This document shows, one piece after another, positions 39,689-48,411 of a stretch of DNA of 64,000 nt. The DNA lies in NCBI RefSeq assembly GCF_050379415.1, contig NZ_JBNRLS010000001.1, positions 744,001-808,000 of the forward strand, read 5' to 3'. The notes under the pieces were generated by a model. That model was not told the origin of the DNA and did no database searches. It saw only the letters and a list, made by a program, of their open reading frames with translations. The DNA comes from Marinobacter sp050379415. GTDB lineage: Bacteria; Pseudomonadota; Gammaproteobacteria; Pseudomonadales; Oleiphilaceae. Made by a program: the position numbers and the translations under genes. Each line of letters begins with the position of its first letter. Positions within the stretch are counted from its first letter, which is position 1.

Positions 39689-40835
39689 AGACGACCTGTA
39701 CATCCCTCAGGCAGGATTTGCGGGGATTGGTGAGAATACAGGGGTCCTGCAGGGCATAGCCTGACAGATAGGGAATGTCCGAAGTGGTCACCCCGAGTTG
39801 CGCCAGGCGGGCCTCCAGGCCGACCGTCCGCTTCAGACCGATAATACGACTCATCAGTCGCTTCTTGATCTCCTGTTTGCCCATGCCCCGAGTGTCGATA
39901 TCCATGGCTTCCGCCACCCGACGGAAACGGTCCTCCGCGGAGGGGAAGTTATAGGCCACTACGTGCTCGAGCAGCAATGCGTTGCACAAGCCATGGGGCA
40001 AATCCAGGAACCCTCCCAGACTGTGGGACATGGCATGCACCGCGCCCAGGATGGCATTGGAGAAGGCCAGGCCGGCCTGCATTGAAGCCAGCATGATCTG
40101 CTCCCGCAAATACGGATCCGCGGTATTGGCCACCAGCGGCTCGAGGTTGCGGTTGATCAGCCGGATCGCCTCCAGGGCATGGGTATCGGTCAGTGGCCCG
40201 CTGCCGGTGGATACGAACGCCTCGATGGCATGCACCAGGGCATCCACCCCGGTACAGGCGGTCAGGTAGGCATCCATGGTCTCCGTAACTTCCGGGTCGA
40301 TCAGAGACACATCCGGCACCACCGCCTTGCTGATGATGGAAAACTTGAAGCGGCGGTCAGGGTCGGAAATGATCGCGAACTGGGACACGTCGGCCGAGGT
40401 ACCGGCGGTGGTCGGAATCAGAATCAGGGGCGGCGGGGGATTGGTGATGGTATCGACACCTTCGAACTCCAGGATGCTGCGGTCATGGGTCGCCACGATA
40501 CCGATGCCCTTGGCGCAGTCCATGGGGCTGCCGCCACCAATGGCAACGATGACGTCACATTCACTGGACCGGTAGAGTTCTGCTCCGGCCATTACCTCGT
40601 CAACCTTCGGGTTGGGCGACACGTTGGTGAACACGGTCGATTGGATGCCAGCCTCGGTCAGCAGGGCGACGATTTCACCGACCCAGCCTGCCGCAGCGAC
40701 GCCGGGATCAGAAACCAGAAGCACATGACGGGCACCGAAGTTGCTGGCGAAATTGGCCACAGACCGGCGCGACCCTGCACCAAAAACGATTTCCGGTGAA
40801 ACAAACTTGCGAAGCGCAGAGATGTCATGGCTCAT
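39672..40835 (-). CDS. ercA: Iron-containing alcohol dehydrogenase, ErcA type
   Basis: The 387-residue protein belongs to group III iron-dependent alcohol dehydrogenases: NAD-binding GGGSPMDCAKGIGI, PTTAGTSADVSQFAII, and the metal-binding region ALVHAIEAFVS and HAMSHSLGGFLDLPHGLCNALLL with the expected His residues. ErcA in Pseudomonas aeruginosa is needed for regulation of ethanol oxidation rather than bulk catabolism and lies next to the pqq genes and ercS. The same order (pqqH, ercA, sensor kinase) is seen here. It is 45 nt downstream of the S9 peptidase gene. Confidence 0.93.
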   Translation of the reverse strand: MSHDISALRKFVSPEIVFGAGSRRSVANFASNFGARHVLLVSDPGVAAAGWVGEIVALLTEAGIQSTVFTNVSPNPKVDEVMAGAELYRSSECDVIVAIGGGSPMDCAKGIGIVATHDRSILEFEGVDTITNPPPPLILIPTTAGTSADVSQFAIISDPDRRFKFSIISKAVVPDVSLIDPEVTETMDAYLTACTGVDALVHAIEAFVSTGSGPLTDTHALEAIRLINRNLEPLVANTADPYLREQIMLASMQAGLAFSNAILGAVHAMSHSLGGFLDLPHGLCNALLLEHVVAYNFPSAEDRFRRVAEAMDIDTRGMGKQEIKKRLMSRIIGLKRTVGLEARLAQLGVTTSDIPYLSGYALQDPCILTNPRKSCLRDVQVVYEEAL

Positions 40836-40880
40836 GAAGGCTGTTCTCGTCGGCTTGTTGTTATAGGAATAGCCAACAGT

Positions 40881-42797
40881 TTAACTCAAGTAATCTGGTC
40901 GATCATTGGCCTTTTGGCTGTGTCGGCGATAGAAACTGTGCAACCACTCGAGCATGCTGGCCTGGTTGTGACGCTGGCGAAAACCATGTCCCTCGTCTTC
41001 AAACCAGTGGAGTTCCGGCGCTCCACCGGCCGCTTTCATGGCCCGGACCATGGCGCGGGTCTGGTCCGGCACCACCACCCGGTCCTGCCCACCCTGGAAA
41101 AGGATCAGCGGCGCACGGATCCGGGCGGCATGATGTAACGGGGTACGAGCCCGCCAGCGCTCCGGATGCAGGTCAGGCGATCCCAGCAGCCAGTCAAGGT
41201 AACCGGACTCGAACCGATGGGTCATTGTCCGAAGTCTCATGGGATCCGTAACCCCGAACAGGCTGGCACCGGCGACGAATCGGTCACTGCCGATCAACGC
41301 CATCAGTGCGGTATAGCCTCCGGAACTGCGTCCCTGGATGAACGTCCTCTGACTGTCCGCGCGCCCCCGGGAGGCCAGGTAATCCGCGGCGGCGCTCATA
41401 TCCGCCACGTCGATCTCCCCCCAGCGTCCGGCCAGGGCCAGGCGGAAGCCCCGACCGAAACCGCTGCTGCCCCGGTAGTTCACCTCAGCAACGGCAAACC
41501 CTCGCTGGCACCAGAACTGGACCTGGGGATTGTAGACCGGGTAAGCGGCCGAGGTCGGACCGCCATGGGCCAGCAGGATCAGGGGCGCAGGTTCACTGGT
41601 GACATGCTCGGGCGTATACAGGAAGCCCTGTACCGGCAACCCATGGCTGTCCTGTGCCGGGACGGTAAAGGAATCGGGGCAAATGACTGAGTAGTCATGG
41701 AACGGCTGCTCAAATCCGGCGAGGATTCTCACCTCACTGTTGCGGGGGTTCACCTCGACAATGGCATCCAGCCGGTCAGGCGAGCGAGCCACGCAGAACA
41801 GCCGCCCACGCCAGTGAGCCAGGGACCGGAAATCGGTGAAACCCTCGGCCATCCGGACTTCTTCGGCGTTATTCCCGGCACTGACCCACAGTTCACCGCT
41901 GCCCTCACGATAGCGGACCCGTGCCCAGCCGCCATTCTGCAAGGGGCAATGATGGCATTCTCCCAGCTGCCAGGGAGCATTTGCGTGATCCAGCCGGGGT
42001 GCAGACGACGAATGCCAGAAGATATCCCCGCCCTGCTGGCTCAGACGCCAGGGCTGCCACCAGCCGTTGTGATCTGACAGGACCCACAGGCCCTGTCCCT
42101 CGAAAACCGGTTGCTGGATGGCACCCTCTGCCGGTGCCGAAACGCATTGCAGGTTTTGCAATTGCCCGGACGCATCGAGCTCCCCGGTCCAGAGCTGGGT
42201 ACGCAGCCACGGCATATCCGGCAGTTGCCAACTGATCCAGGCAACCCTCTGGCCATCCGGGGATAGTGCCGGAGCACCGTAGAAATCTTCGCCCTCGTGC
42301 AACGTCTGTGGGCGGCCGTCGCTCGCGATTGCCACCAGTTGCTGCCGGCCGCCAGTCTCCCTCACGGCCAGAACCCGGTTACGCCGACCATCGGCAACCA
42401 GTCCGCCCCAGTTCGCTTCCGGCTCTTCCAGCAACAGCTCCGACTGCAACGACGACAGCGACACAACGATCAGTTGTTGCTGGTCGGTGACGGCTATTAC
42501 CCGGTCAGCCAGTACCGCCAGCGAACCGCCGCCATAACCATTGATTCGGCTGCCGATACCCATAGTACCGGTCGGCAGGGTTGTGAGCCCGTCTTCGCCC
42601 AGCCGCCGGATAACATTGCCACCACAGTCGGGATCCGCCTCCAGCCAGAACACCCCGGCTTCGGAAACCGCCAGTTCCGACCGCTGGGCATGGCCGGCAC
42701 AGACCTGATGGGCGCTCAGTAAAGGAGATGACAGGGAGGTCCCCCCGGGTTGCCGGGACGGTTCAGCCCCGGAAGAACAGCCTGGAGTTATTGGCAT
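40881..42797 (-). CDS. pqqH: S9 family prolyl-oligopeptidase-type peptidase (PqqH-like)
   Basis: I use the ATG at 42797, which overlaps the pqqE end by 35 nt, giving 638 residues. The N-terminal 370 residues form a beta-propeller (ALSPDGQRVAWISWQLPDMP). The C-terminal alpha/beta hydrolase has the catalytic Ser in IQGRSSGGYTALM, the Asp in GGQDRVVVP, and the His in DEGHGF. The same kind of gene (pqqH) lies after pqqE in the Pseudomonas aeruginosa cluster. The role is not firmly settled; a job in PqqA processing or an auxiliary peptidase function is suggested by position. A separate PqqF/PqqG protease is not in the window. Confidence 0.87.
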   Translation of the reverse strand: MPITPGCSSGAEPSRQPGGTSLSSPLLSAHQVCAGHAQRSELAVSEAGVFWLEADPDCGGNVIRRLGEDGLTTLPTGTMGIGSRINGYGGGSLAVLADRVIAVTDQQQLIVVSLSSLQSELLLEEPEANWGGLVADGRRNRVLAVRETGGRQQLVAIASDGRPQTLHEGEDFYGAPALSPDGQRVAWISWQLPDMPWLRTQLWTGELDASGQLQNLQCVSAPAEGAIQQPVFEGQGLWVLSDHNGWWQPWRLSQQGGDIFWHSSSAPRLDHANAPWQLGECHHCPLQNGGWARVRYREGSGELWVSAGNNAEEVRMAEGFTDFRSLAHWRGRLFCVARSPDRLDAIVEVNPRNSEVRILAGFEQPFHDYSVICPDSFTVPAQDSHGLPVQGFLYTPEHVTSEPAPLILLAHGGPTSAAYPVYNPQVQFWCQRGFAVAEVNYRGSSGFGRGFRLALAGRWGEIDVADMSAAADYLASRGRADSQRTFIQGRSSGGYTALMALIGSDRFVAGASLFGVTDPMRLRTMTHRFESGYLDWLLGSPDLHPERWRARTPLHHAARIRAPLILFQGGQDRVVVPDQTRAMVRAMKAAGGAPELHWFEDEGHGFRQRHNQASMLEWLHSFYRRHSQKANDRPDYLS

Positions 42798-43905
42798 TGC
42801 GATACACCAGCTCGTCAAGGCCGGCCGTGGCGTGGTCGGCGGCTCTCCGTGCCGCCAGAATGCGGTCATGGTGCGGCGACTTGCTGCACACCGGGTCGGC
42901 GTTGTCGGCATTACCGGTCAGCAGGTAGGCCTGGCACCGGCAGCCGCCAAAATCCTTGTCCTTTTCATCGCAGGAACGACAGGGTTCGGGCATCCACGCA
43001 TCACCGCGGTAATGGTTGAAGCCCGGGCTGTCGTACCAGATCTCTTTCAGGCTCAGATCCTTCACATTCGGGAAGTCGATCGGCAGCAGGCGCGCGCTGT
43101 GGCACGGCAAGGCAGTGCCATCCGGCGCCACGGTCAGAAACAGGTTGCCCCAGCCGTTCATGCAGGCTTTCGGGCGTTCTTCGTAGTAATCCGGCGTAAC
43201 AAAGATCAGCTTCATGGCCGCCCCCCTGGCCTGCAATCGGGCCCGGAAGTCGTTAACTTCCGCTTCCGCCTTGTCCAGCTGGGCTTTGGAGGGCATCAGC
43301 CCTTCCCGGTTCTCGAACGCCCAGCCATAGTACTGGCACGTGGCCAGCTCGACGTAGTCGGCATCCAGCCGTTCACACAGCTCAATAATGTCCGGCATTT
43401 GATGGATATTGTGCCGGTGAATGACAAAGTTGAGCACCATCGGGTAACCGGCGGCCTTAACGGCTTTGGCCATGGCCAGCTTCTGCTCGAACGCCTTGCG
43501 GGACCCCGCCACGGCATTGTTCAGTTCCGGGTCGGAGGCCTGGAAGCTGACCTGGATATGGTCGAGACCGGCCTCGGCGAAGGCGTCCACCTTGGCTTCG
43601 GTGAGACCCAAACCGGAGGTTATCAGGTTAGTGTAGTAACCCAGTTTGCGGGCTTCGGCGATCAGCTCCGGCAGGTCCGGGCGCACCAGTGGTTCACCGC
43701 CGGAGAAGCCAAGCTGGGCCGCGCCCATCTCGCGGCCCTGGCGCAGCACACTGAGCCACTGTTCGGTGGTCAGTTCCTGCTCGGTCTGGGCGAAATCCAG
43801 GGGGTTGGAGCAATAAGGGCACTGCAGCGGGCAGCGGTAGGTGAGTTCCGCCAGCAGCCACAGTGGCGGTCCGACTCCTGGTGTTGCCTGTGATGCGCCA
43901 GTCAT
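42763..43905 (-). CDS. pqqE: PQQ biosynthesis radical SAM protein PqqE
   Basis: The ATG at 43905 overlaps the pqqD stop by ATGA; an ATG two codons upstream is an alternative. The 380-residue protein has the radical SAM motif C-x3-C-x2-C in YRCPLQCPYC (Cys25/29/32), GFSGGEPLVRPDL, and the C-terminal auxiliary cluster Cys residues in PCHSARLLP and CRSCDEKDKDFGGCRC. PqqE forms the Glu-Tyr carbon-carbon crosslink in PqqA, with PqqD as chaperone. It is part of the tightly overlapping pqqBCDE run. Confidence 0.97.
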   Translation of the reverse strand: MTGASQATPGVGPPLWLLAELTYRCPLQCPYCSNPLDFAQTEQELTTEQWLSVLRQGREMGAAQLGFSGGEPLVRPDLPELIAEARKLGYYTNLITSGLGLTEAKVDAFAEAGLDHIQVSFQASDPELNNAVAGSRKAFEQKLAMAKAVKAAGYPMVLNFVIHRHNIHQMPDIIELCERLDADYVELATCQYYGWAFENREGLMPSKAQLDKAEAEVNDFRARLQARGAAMKLIFVTPDYYEERPKACMNGWGNLFLTVAPDGTALPCHSARLLPIDFPNVKDLSLKEIWYDSPGFNHYRGDAWMPEPCRSCDEKDKDFGGCRCQAYLLTGNADNADPVCSKSPHHDRILAARRAADHATAGLDELVYRNANNSRLFFRG

Positions 43906-44180
43906 ACCCATTCGATCCAGTGTTGTTGCTCGGCATCCCTGAGAAAGTCCCGGACATCCGGCCCGAGGTCGCCAGCTTCGGGGAATTGCTGCTTCAGCGA
44001 CGCCACGATGGCATCTACATCCCGTTGCCCATCCACCTCGTTCAGGATCGCCCCGGCACTGCCGTTGAGTTTCACCATTCCCTCCGGGTATAGCAGCACA
44101 TAGCAGTCCTGGGCCGGTTCCCACTGGAACCGGAAACCACGACGAAAACGGGGAATCTGGCTCATAGTGCTCTCACTCAT
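43902..44180 (-). CDS. pqqD: PQQ biosynthesis peptide chaperone PqqD
   Basis: The 92-residue protein matches PqqD (FRFQWEPAQDCYVLLYPEGM, NGSAGAILNEVDGQRDVDAI). It is the RiPP recognition element that binds PqqA and presents it to PqqE. The ATG at 44180 overlaps the pqqC stop by ATGA, and its stop overlaps the pqqE start in the same way. A second ATG five codons later is possible. Confidence 0.96.
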   Translation of the reverse strand: MSESTMSQIPRFRRGFRFQWEPAQDCYVLLYPEGMVKLNGSAGAILNEVDGQRDVDAIVASLKQQFPEAGDLGPDVRDFLRDAEQQHWIEWV

Positions 44181-44935
44181 AGCCCCCGGTGCCACACTTG
44201 CCGGTCGGTGACCGTGTGGTACGGGGGCGTTTGATGCATGTAGGCCATAGTCAGCGCATCCAGCATGGACCACAGGATATCCAGCTTGAACTGAAGGATG
44301 TCGAGGGCCCGGCTCTGCTGGGCCTCGGTGACAAAGTGATCCAGGGTGATGCTGAGCCCGTGCTCGACATCACGGCGGGCCTCGGACAGCCGTTTGCGGA
44401 AGTAGCTGTAACCACCCTCCTCGATCCACGGGTAATGGGACGGCCAGCTGTCCAGCCGGGACTGATGGATCTCCGGGGCGAACAGCTCGGTCAGGGACGA
44501 ACAGGCCGCCTCCTGCCAGGTTGCCCGGCGAGCAAAATTCAGGTAGGCATCCACGGCGAACCTCACACCCGGCAGCACATGACGCTGGTCGATCACCTCT
44601 TCCCGGCTCAGGCCCACCGCCTCGGCCAGGGACAGCCAGGCCTCGATGCCACCGACATCGCCGTCGTGGCCGTCATGGTCAAGGATGCGCTGCAGCCAGA
44701 GCCGGCGCACACGGGCATCCGGACAGTTGGCCATGATCGCGGCGTCCTTCTGGGGAATCCTGATCTGGTAGTAGTAGCGGTTGGCAACCCAGCCGCGGAT
44801 CTGCTCCGGCGTGCACTGCCCGCCATACATGGCTTTATGGTAGGGGTGGTGAATGTGGTAGTACTGCCCCTTGCTGCGCAGGGCCTGCTCGAAGTCCTGG
44901 CGGTTCATGGCGGTGTTGTTCGCTTTGGCGTTCAT
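44177..44935 (-). CDS. pqqC: Pyrroloquinoline-quinone synthase PqqC
   Basis: The 252-residue protein matches PqqC along its length, including YYHIHHPYHKAMYGGQCTP, RYYYQIRIPQKDAAIMANC and DHDGHDGDVGGIEAW. PqqC is a cofactor-free oxidase that closes the ring and carries out the final eight-electron oxidation to PQQ. The ATG overlaps the pqqB stop by four bases (44932-44935). Part of the leftward pqqABCDE operon. Confidence 0.98.
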   Translation of the reverse strand: MNAKANNTAMNRQDFEQALRSKGQYYHIHHPYHKAMYGGQCTPEQIRGWVANRYYYQIRIPQKDAAIMANCPDARVRRLWLQRILDHDGHDGDVGGIEAWLSLAEAVGLSREEVIDQRHVLPGVRFAVDAYLNFARRATWQEAACSSLTELFAPEIHQSRLDSWPSHYPWIEEGGYSYFRKRLSEARRDVEHGLSITLDHFVTEAQQSRALDILQFKLDILWSMLDALTMAYMHQTPPYHTVTDRQVWHRGL

Positions 44936-45861
44936 GGTTGCCCCGACAGATCGATATGCATACCGTCCCTGGACACTTCGATGCCGTGCTCGCCCAGTTC
45001 GGCGCGCTCGGGGGAATCCTCGTCCAGGATCGGATTGGTATTGTTGATGTGAATGAGGATCTTGCGGCTCGCGGGCATGGTATCGAGCACCTCGATCATG
45101 CCGCCGGGCCCGCTCTGGGCCAGATGTCCCATGGACTGCCCGGTCTTGGTCCCCACTTCCTGCCGGATCATCTCGTCGTCGTGCCAGACAGTGCCGTCCA
45201 CCAGAAGGATGTCCGCCTTGCGCATCCAGCCAAGGATCCGTTCATCCGGCTGGCCCAGCCCCGGCGCGTACAACACCGTGGTCCCGGTGCGGGTATCCCG
45301 AACAAAGATACCGATGTTGTCACCCGGATGCGGGTTGTCGCGCCGGGGTGAATATGGCGGCGCGTTGCTCAGCAGCGGAATGGCTGTCAACTGCAGGGAC
45401 GGGGCGCAGGGAATGCTGAATTCCACCTGTTCCGAAGCTTCAATCTCCCGCCAGCTCAGACCGCCATTCCAGTGCTTCAGCATGGTGAACAGGGGGAATC
45501 CGGAGCTGAGATCGTCGTGTACCTGGCGGGTACACCATACGTCCATGGGAAGCCCCTCGCGCAGGGATAACAGGCCGGTGGTGTGATCCACCTGGCTGTC
45601 CATCAGGACGATGGCGCTGATCCCGGTGTCACGCAGTGCGCGGGCCGGCTGCATGGCAGGAAACGCGGCCAGCTGCGCCCGGATGTCCGGAGATGCGTTG
45701 AAAAGGATCCAGTGTTCGCCGTCTTCGCTGACCGCAATGGAGGATTGGGTGCGCGCCTGTGCATTCAGGGTGCCGCTACGGAACCCGGCGCAGTTGCTGC
45801 AATTACAGTTCCACTGGGGGAACCCGCCACCGGCGGCGGAACCAAGGATATGAATCTGCAT
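44932..45861 (-). CDS. pqqB: PQQ biosynthesis protein PqqB
   Basis: The 309-residue protein starts MQIHILGSAAGGGFPQWNC, the standard PqqB N-terminus, with the Cys-rich CNCSNCAGF zinc site, and a metallo-beta-lactamase-like core (IVLMDSQVDHTTGLLSL, LVDGTVWHDDEM, HINNTNPILDEDS). PqqB is a hydroxylase acting on the crosslinked Tyr in PQQ formation. It lies 52 nt downstream of pqqA, with a hairpin between. Confidence 0.97.
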   Translation of the reverse strand: MQIHILGSAAGGGFPQWNCNCSNCAGFRSGTLNAQARTQSSIAVSEDGEHWILFNASPDIRAQLAAFPAMQPARALRDTGISAIVLMDSQVDHTTGLLSLREGLPMDVWCTRQVHDDLSSGFPLFTMLKHWNGGLSWREIEASEQVEFSIPCAPSLQLTAIPLLSNAPPYSPRRDNPHPGDNIGIFVRDTRTGTTVLYAPGLGQPDERILGWMRKADILLVDGTVWHDDEMIRQEVGTKTGQSMGHLAQSGPGGMIEVLDTMPASRKILIHINNTNPILDEDSPERAELGEHGIEVSRDGMHIDLSGQP

Positions 45862-45882
45862 GGAAAAGTCCGGAGAGGAAAC

Positions 45883-45904
45883 GGCCAGCCCGACAGCGCT
45901 GGCC
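45883..45904 (-). promoter_or_regulatory. Hairpin between pqqA and pqqB
   Basis: GGCCAGC and GCTGGCC form a 7-bp GC-rich stem around an 8-nt loop, located 9 nt after the pqqA stop. Without a T-run it is likely an attenuator or RNA-stabilising element, which would explain higher expression of the pqqA precursor peptide than of the enzymes, a known pattern for pqq operons. Confidence 0.55.
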
Positions 45905-45913
45905 GACTCTCAC

Positions 45914-45985
45914 TCAGCGGTTGGCGAAGTACATGGTGACTTCAAAACCGATCCGCAGGTCTTCGTAGGCTGGTTTGGTCCACAT
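45914..45985 (-). CDS. pqqA: PQQ precursor peptide PqqA
   Basis: This 23-codon gene encodes MWTKPAYEDLRIGFEVTMYF then ANR. Glu15 and Tyr19 are spaced E-x3-Y, the residues fused to make PQQ, and the surrounding F-E-V-T-M-Y-F-A-N-R is the invariant core. GAGGTGAGC lies upstream of the ATG. It is the first gene of the leftward pqqABCDE operon. Confidence 0.97.
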   Translation of the reverse strand: MWTKPAYEDLRIGFEVTMYFANR

Positions 45986-46058
45986 AATGCTCACCTCTTG
46001 TCATTGTCATCATTGTTCGAACATCGGGTGTGACAGCCGGCATCACCGACTACACCTA

Positions 46059-46104
46059 CTTATACTAGAGACTGTGGAAAACGGCCAATATGGTACTTTA
46101 GAAC
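46059..46104 (-). promoter_or_regulatory. Candidate pqqA promoter with adjacent activator-like site
   Basis: On the minus strand TTGGCC (46083-46088) and TATAAG (46059-46064) are separated by 18 bp. Directly upstream of the -35 lies a GGTACTTTAGAAC element (plus-strand 46092-46104), which resembles GGTACTTTCTGAA at 61793-61805 in the divergent region upstream of pedF and the ABC binding-protein gene. Position next to the -35 fits a transcription activator site. Confidence 0.4.
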
Positions 46105-46151
46105 TGTTCTTCGCCCCCTGAAAGTAGCACCGCCCTCGCTCCGAGGTCGAA

Positions 46152-46179
46152 TTGAGACTCCCCCCGATCTCCCTAGCAT
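46152..46179 (+). promoter_or_regulatory. Candidate promoter of the NosR-like gene
   Basis: TTGAGA at 46152-46157 and TAGCAT at 46174-46179 have a 16-bp spacer. The downstream leader is short and carries AAGGAG at 46203-46208 before the ATG at 46216. Confidence 0.35.
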
Positions 46180-46215
46180 GGAACAAGGAAAATAATAACT
46201 TTAAGGAGTCTCCCG

Positions 46216-48336
46216 ATGGCCGGGCGAATTGTGCTTTTGCTGGTGTGTCTTTCCCTGTTCCCGATGCCTCTGCAGGCCAAGCTCACGGACGCCAGGCGTG
46301 CGGCCATCCAGGAGCTGTTCCCATCTGCCACCGTCATTGAAGACAAGCTGACAGACTTCCCGGTCTACCCGGTATACCAGCTTCAGGAGCTTCTGGGATA
46401 TGCCTACGAGTCCACGGATCTGAGCCGGCTCCAGGGCTTTGCCGGCAAACCCATCCGGATGATGATCGGGCTCGACACCAGGGGCCGCTTTACCGGTGTA
46501 AAAGTGCTGGACCACCACGAACCGGTGTTCCTGCATGGACTGGGTGAAGAGCCGATGTTCGAGTTTGTGGAACAGTATGAGGGCAGGTCCCTGCGGGAGC
46601 AGATCATCGTGCAGTCATCGAATTCCTCCCGCTCCGGTAAAACCTCGGAGGGGGATGTGGTGTATTTCGATGGGGTCAGCAAGGCCACCGTTTCGGTCCT
46701 GATTATCAATGACACGATCCTCTCCTCCGGCCTCAAGGTGGCGCGCCAAAAGCTGGAGGCCTTTGCCCAGGCTGCTCCCACCCGTGCCCGGCCCGACTTC
46801 TTCGAACCGCTGGAATGGAGCGAACTGATCGAACGAGGCTTCTTAGGCAGCGCCGCCATCCCGGTCGAAACAGTGGAGGAACAGCTCGGGCGACCGCTGT
46901 CCGATTACGCCGCCGATCTGAAACCCACCGGAAACGAGCCGTTTGCCGAACTGTTCTTTGCCTACATGAACTCGCCAATGGTTGGCCGGAACCTGCTGGG
47001 GAACGACGGCTACCGCCGGTTCATGGAGCGGCTGGGGGAGAATGACAAGGTCATGCTGGTTGCGTCCCGGGGAGTATTTCCCCATGTGAGCGAGGACTTC
47101 ACCCCCGGAAGTTCTCCCGACCGCATAGGCCTGGTGCAGAACAACCTGGCGGTAGAAATGCGGGATCTCAACTGGCTCGATCAGAACCTGCCCCTGATGG
47201 CAGAGGGTATGCCCGGATTTGCTGCAGTCAACCTGTTCCGGATTGGCGGCAACGCTGGCTTCAACCCCGGAGCCGAAGCACATCTCAAGCTCCATGTCGA
47301 ACTGGCGCGAAACCACCTGATATCAGATAGCGCCACCTTCGACCTGCCGGTGTCCTTCAATGAGGCACTGTTTGAAACGGTGGAAATCGCCACTCCAGCG
47401 GAATCGACCCGCGAGCCGGTCTGGGTCGGCCTGTGGAAGGAACGCTGGTGGCAAATTGCCCTGCTGGTCGCCGGGCTCACCATGCTGACGATGGTTTTTG
47501 CCAGGCAGAAAACCCTCAGCCGTCACCCGAAACTGGTGCACCGATTCCGCTGGGGCTTCCTGTTTTTCACCCTGTTCTTTATCGGTTTCTACGCCCAGGG
47601 CCAGTTGTCGGTTGTGAACATCTATACCCTGTTGCTCGCCCTGTGGGACGGTTTCTCCCTGGATGTATTCCTGCTCGACCCGGTGATCTTCATCCTGTGG
47701 ACCTATACCTTCATCACCCTGTTTATCTGGGGCCGGGGGCTGTTCTGTGGCTGGCTTTGCCCCTTTGGCGCCCTGCAGGAAATGGCGGCCTGGCTGGGTG
47801 AGAAACTCCGTTTCCCACAAATCAAGGTGCCCGAGCACTGGCACCGCCGGCTGATACTGTTGAAATACCCGATTCTGCTGGGGCTGGTCGGCACCGCGTT
47901 TTACTCCCTGACCCTGGCCGAACAGCTGGCTGAAGTGGAACCGTTCAAGACCAGCATCACCCTGTTTTTTGTCCGTTACTGGCCGTTCGTGGTGTATGCC
48001 GTGGCACTTCTGGTGATCGGCATGTTCATCCACAAGTTCTATTGTCGCTACCTGTGCCCGCTCGGCGCCGGACTGGCGGTACTGGGCCGGTTCCGGCTGT
48101 TCAGCTGGCTGGAGCGCATCGACCGCTGCGGCTCACCCTGCCAGCACTGCAAGAACGAGTGCGGTATCAACGCCATCCGCAAGGATGGGCAGATCGACTA
48201 CGACGAATGCATCCAGTGTCTGGAGTGTGTGGTGATCCTGCGGGACGAGGGGCAGTGCGTGGACAGTATCGTTCGTAACAAACAGGAGCGGAAGCAGCGT
48301 GCCAGGATCCTGGCGACGGATGCCGCAGGGGCCTAA
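46216..48336 (+). CDS. NosR/NirI-like FMN and 4Fe-4S membrane protein
   Basis: The 706-residue protein has a signal peptide, then a periplasmic FMN-binding domain with a flavinylation-type motif DGVSKATVS (acceptor Thr158; the usual Gly is Lys here). Six membrane helices follow (about 410-640) with CGWLCPFGALQE and CRYLCPLGAG polyferredoxin-type Cys loops, and the C-terminal ferredoxin part has CGSPCQHCKNEC and CIQCLEC. This is the NosR/NirI layout. NosR moves electrons from the quinol pool to a periplasmic reductase in denitrifiers, but no nos or nir gene is here. It is divergent from pqqA and next to exaC, so a link to the quinoprotein system, for example in electron transfer or maturation, is suggested by context only. 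Confidence 0.9.
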   Translation: MAGRIVLLLVCLSLFPMPLQAKLTDARRAAIQELFPSATVIEDKLTDFPVYPVYQLQELLGYAYESTDLSRLQGFAGKPIRMMIGLDTRGRFTGVKVLDHHEPVFLHGLGEEPMFEFVEQYEGRSLREQIIVQSSNSSRSGKTSEGDVVYFDGVSKATVSVLIINDTILSSGLKVARQKLEAFAQAAPTRARPDFFEPLEWSELIERGFLGSAAIPVETVEEQLGRPLSDYAADLKPTGNEPFAELFFAYMNSPMVGRNLLGNDGYRRFMERLGENDKVMLVASRGVFPHVSEDFTPGSSPDRIGLVQNNLAVEMRDLNWLDQNLPLMAEGMPGFAAVNLFRIGGNAGFNPGAEAHLKLHVELARNHLISDSATFDLPVSFNEALFETVEIATPAESTREPVWVGLWKERWWQIALLVAGLTMLTMVFARQKTLSRHPKLVHRFRWGFLFFTLFFIGFYAQGQLSVVNIYTLLLALWDGFSLDVFLLDPVIFILWTYTFITLFIWGRGLFCGWLCPFGALQEMAAWLGEKLRFPQIKVPEHWHRRLILLKYPILLGLVGTAFYSLTLAEQLAEVEPFKTSITLFFVRYWPFVVYAVALLVIGMFIHKFYCRYLCPLGAGLAVLGRFRLFSWLERIDRCGSPCQHCKNECGINAIRKDGQIDYDECIQCLECVVILRDEGQCVDSIVRNKQERKQRARILATDAAGA

Positions 48337-48344
48337 GTGACCAC

Positions 48345-48374
48345 GGGGTCTGAAGAACGCTTTCTTCTGACCCC
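48345..48374. repeat. REP-like palindrome, copy 1
   Basis: GGGGTCTGAAGAA and TTCTTCTGACCCC flank a 4-nt centre, forming a 30-bp imperfect palindrome 9 nt after the NosR-like stop codon. It shares its plan with copy 2 at 48412-48441. Confidence 0.8.
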
Positions 48375-48411
48375 ATTTTCAAATCCAGCCCCCGGAGTCT
48401 CGACCTAAAAA

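Noticed and set aside
37784..39733. 649-codon plus-strand open frame
   Set aside because: Antisense to the hybrid kinase gene, which has all kinase motifs in order.
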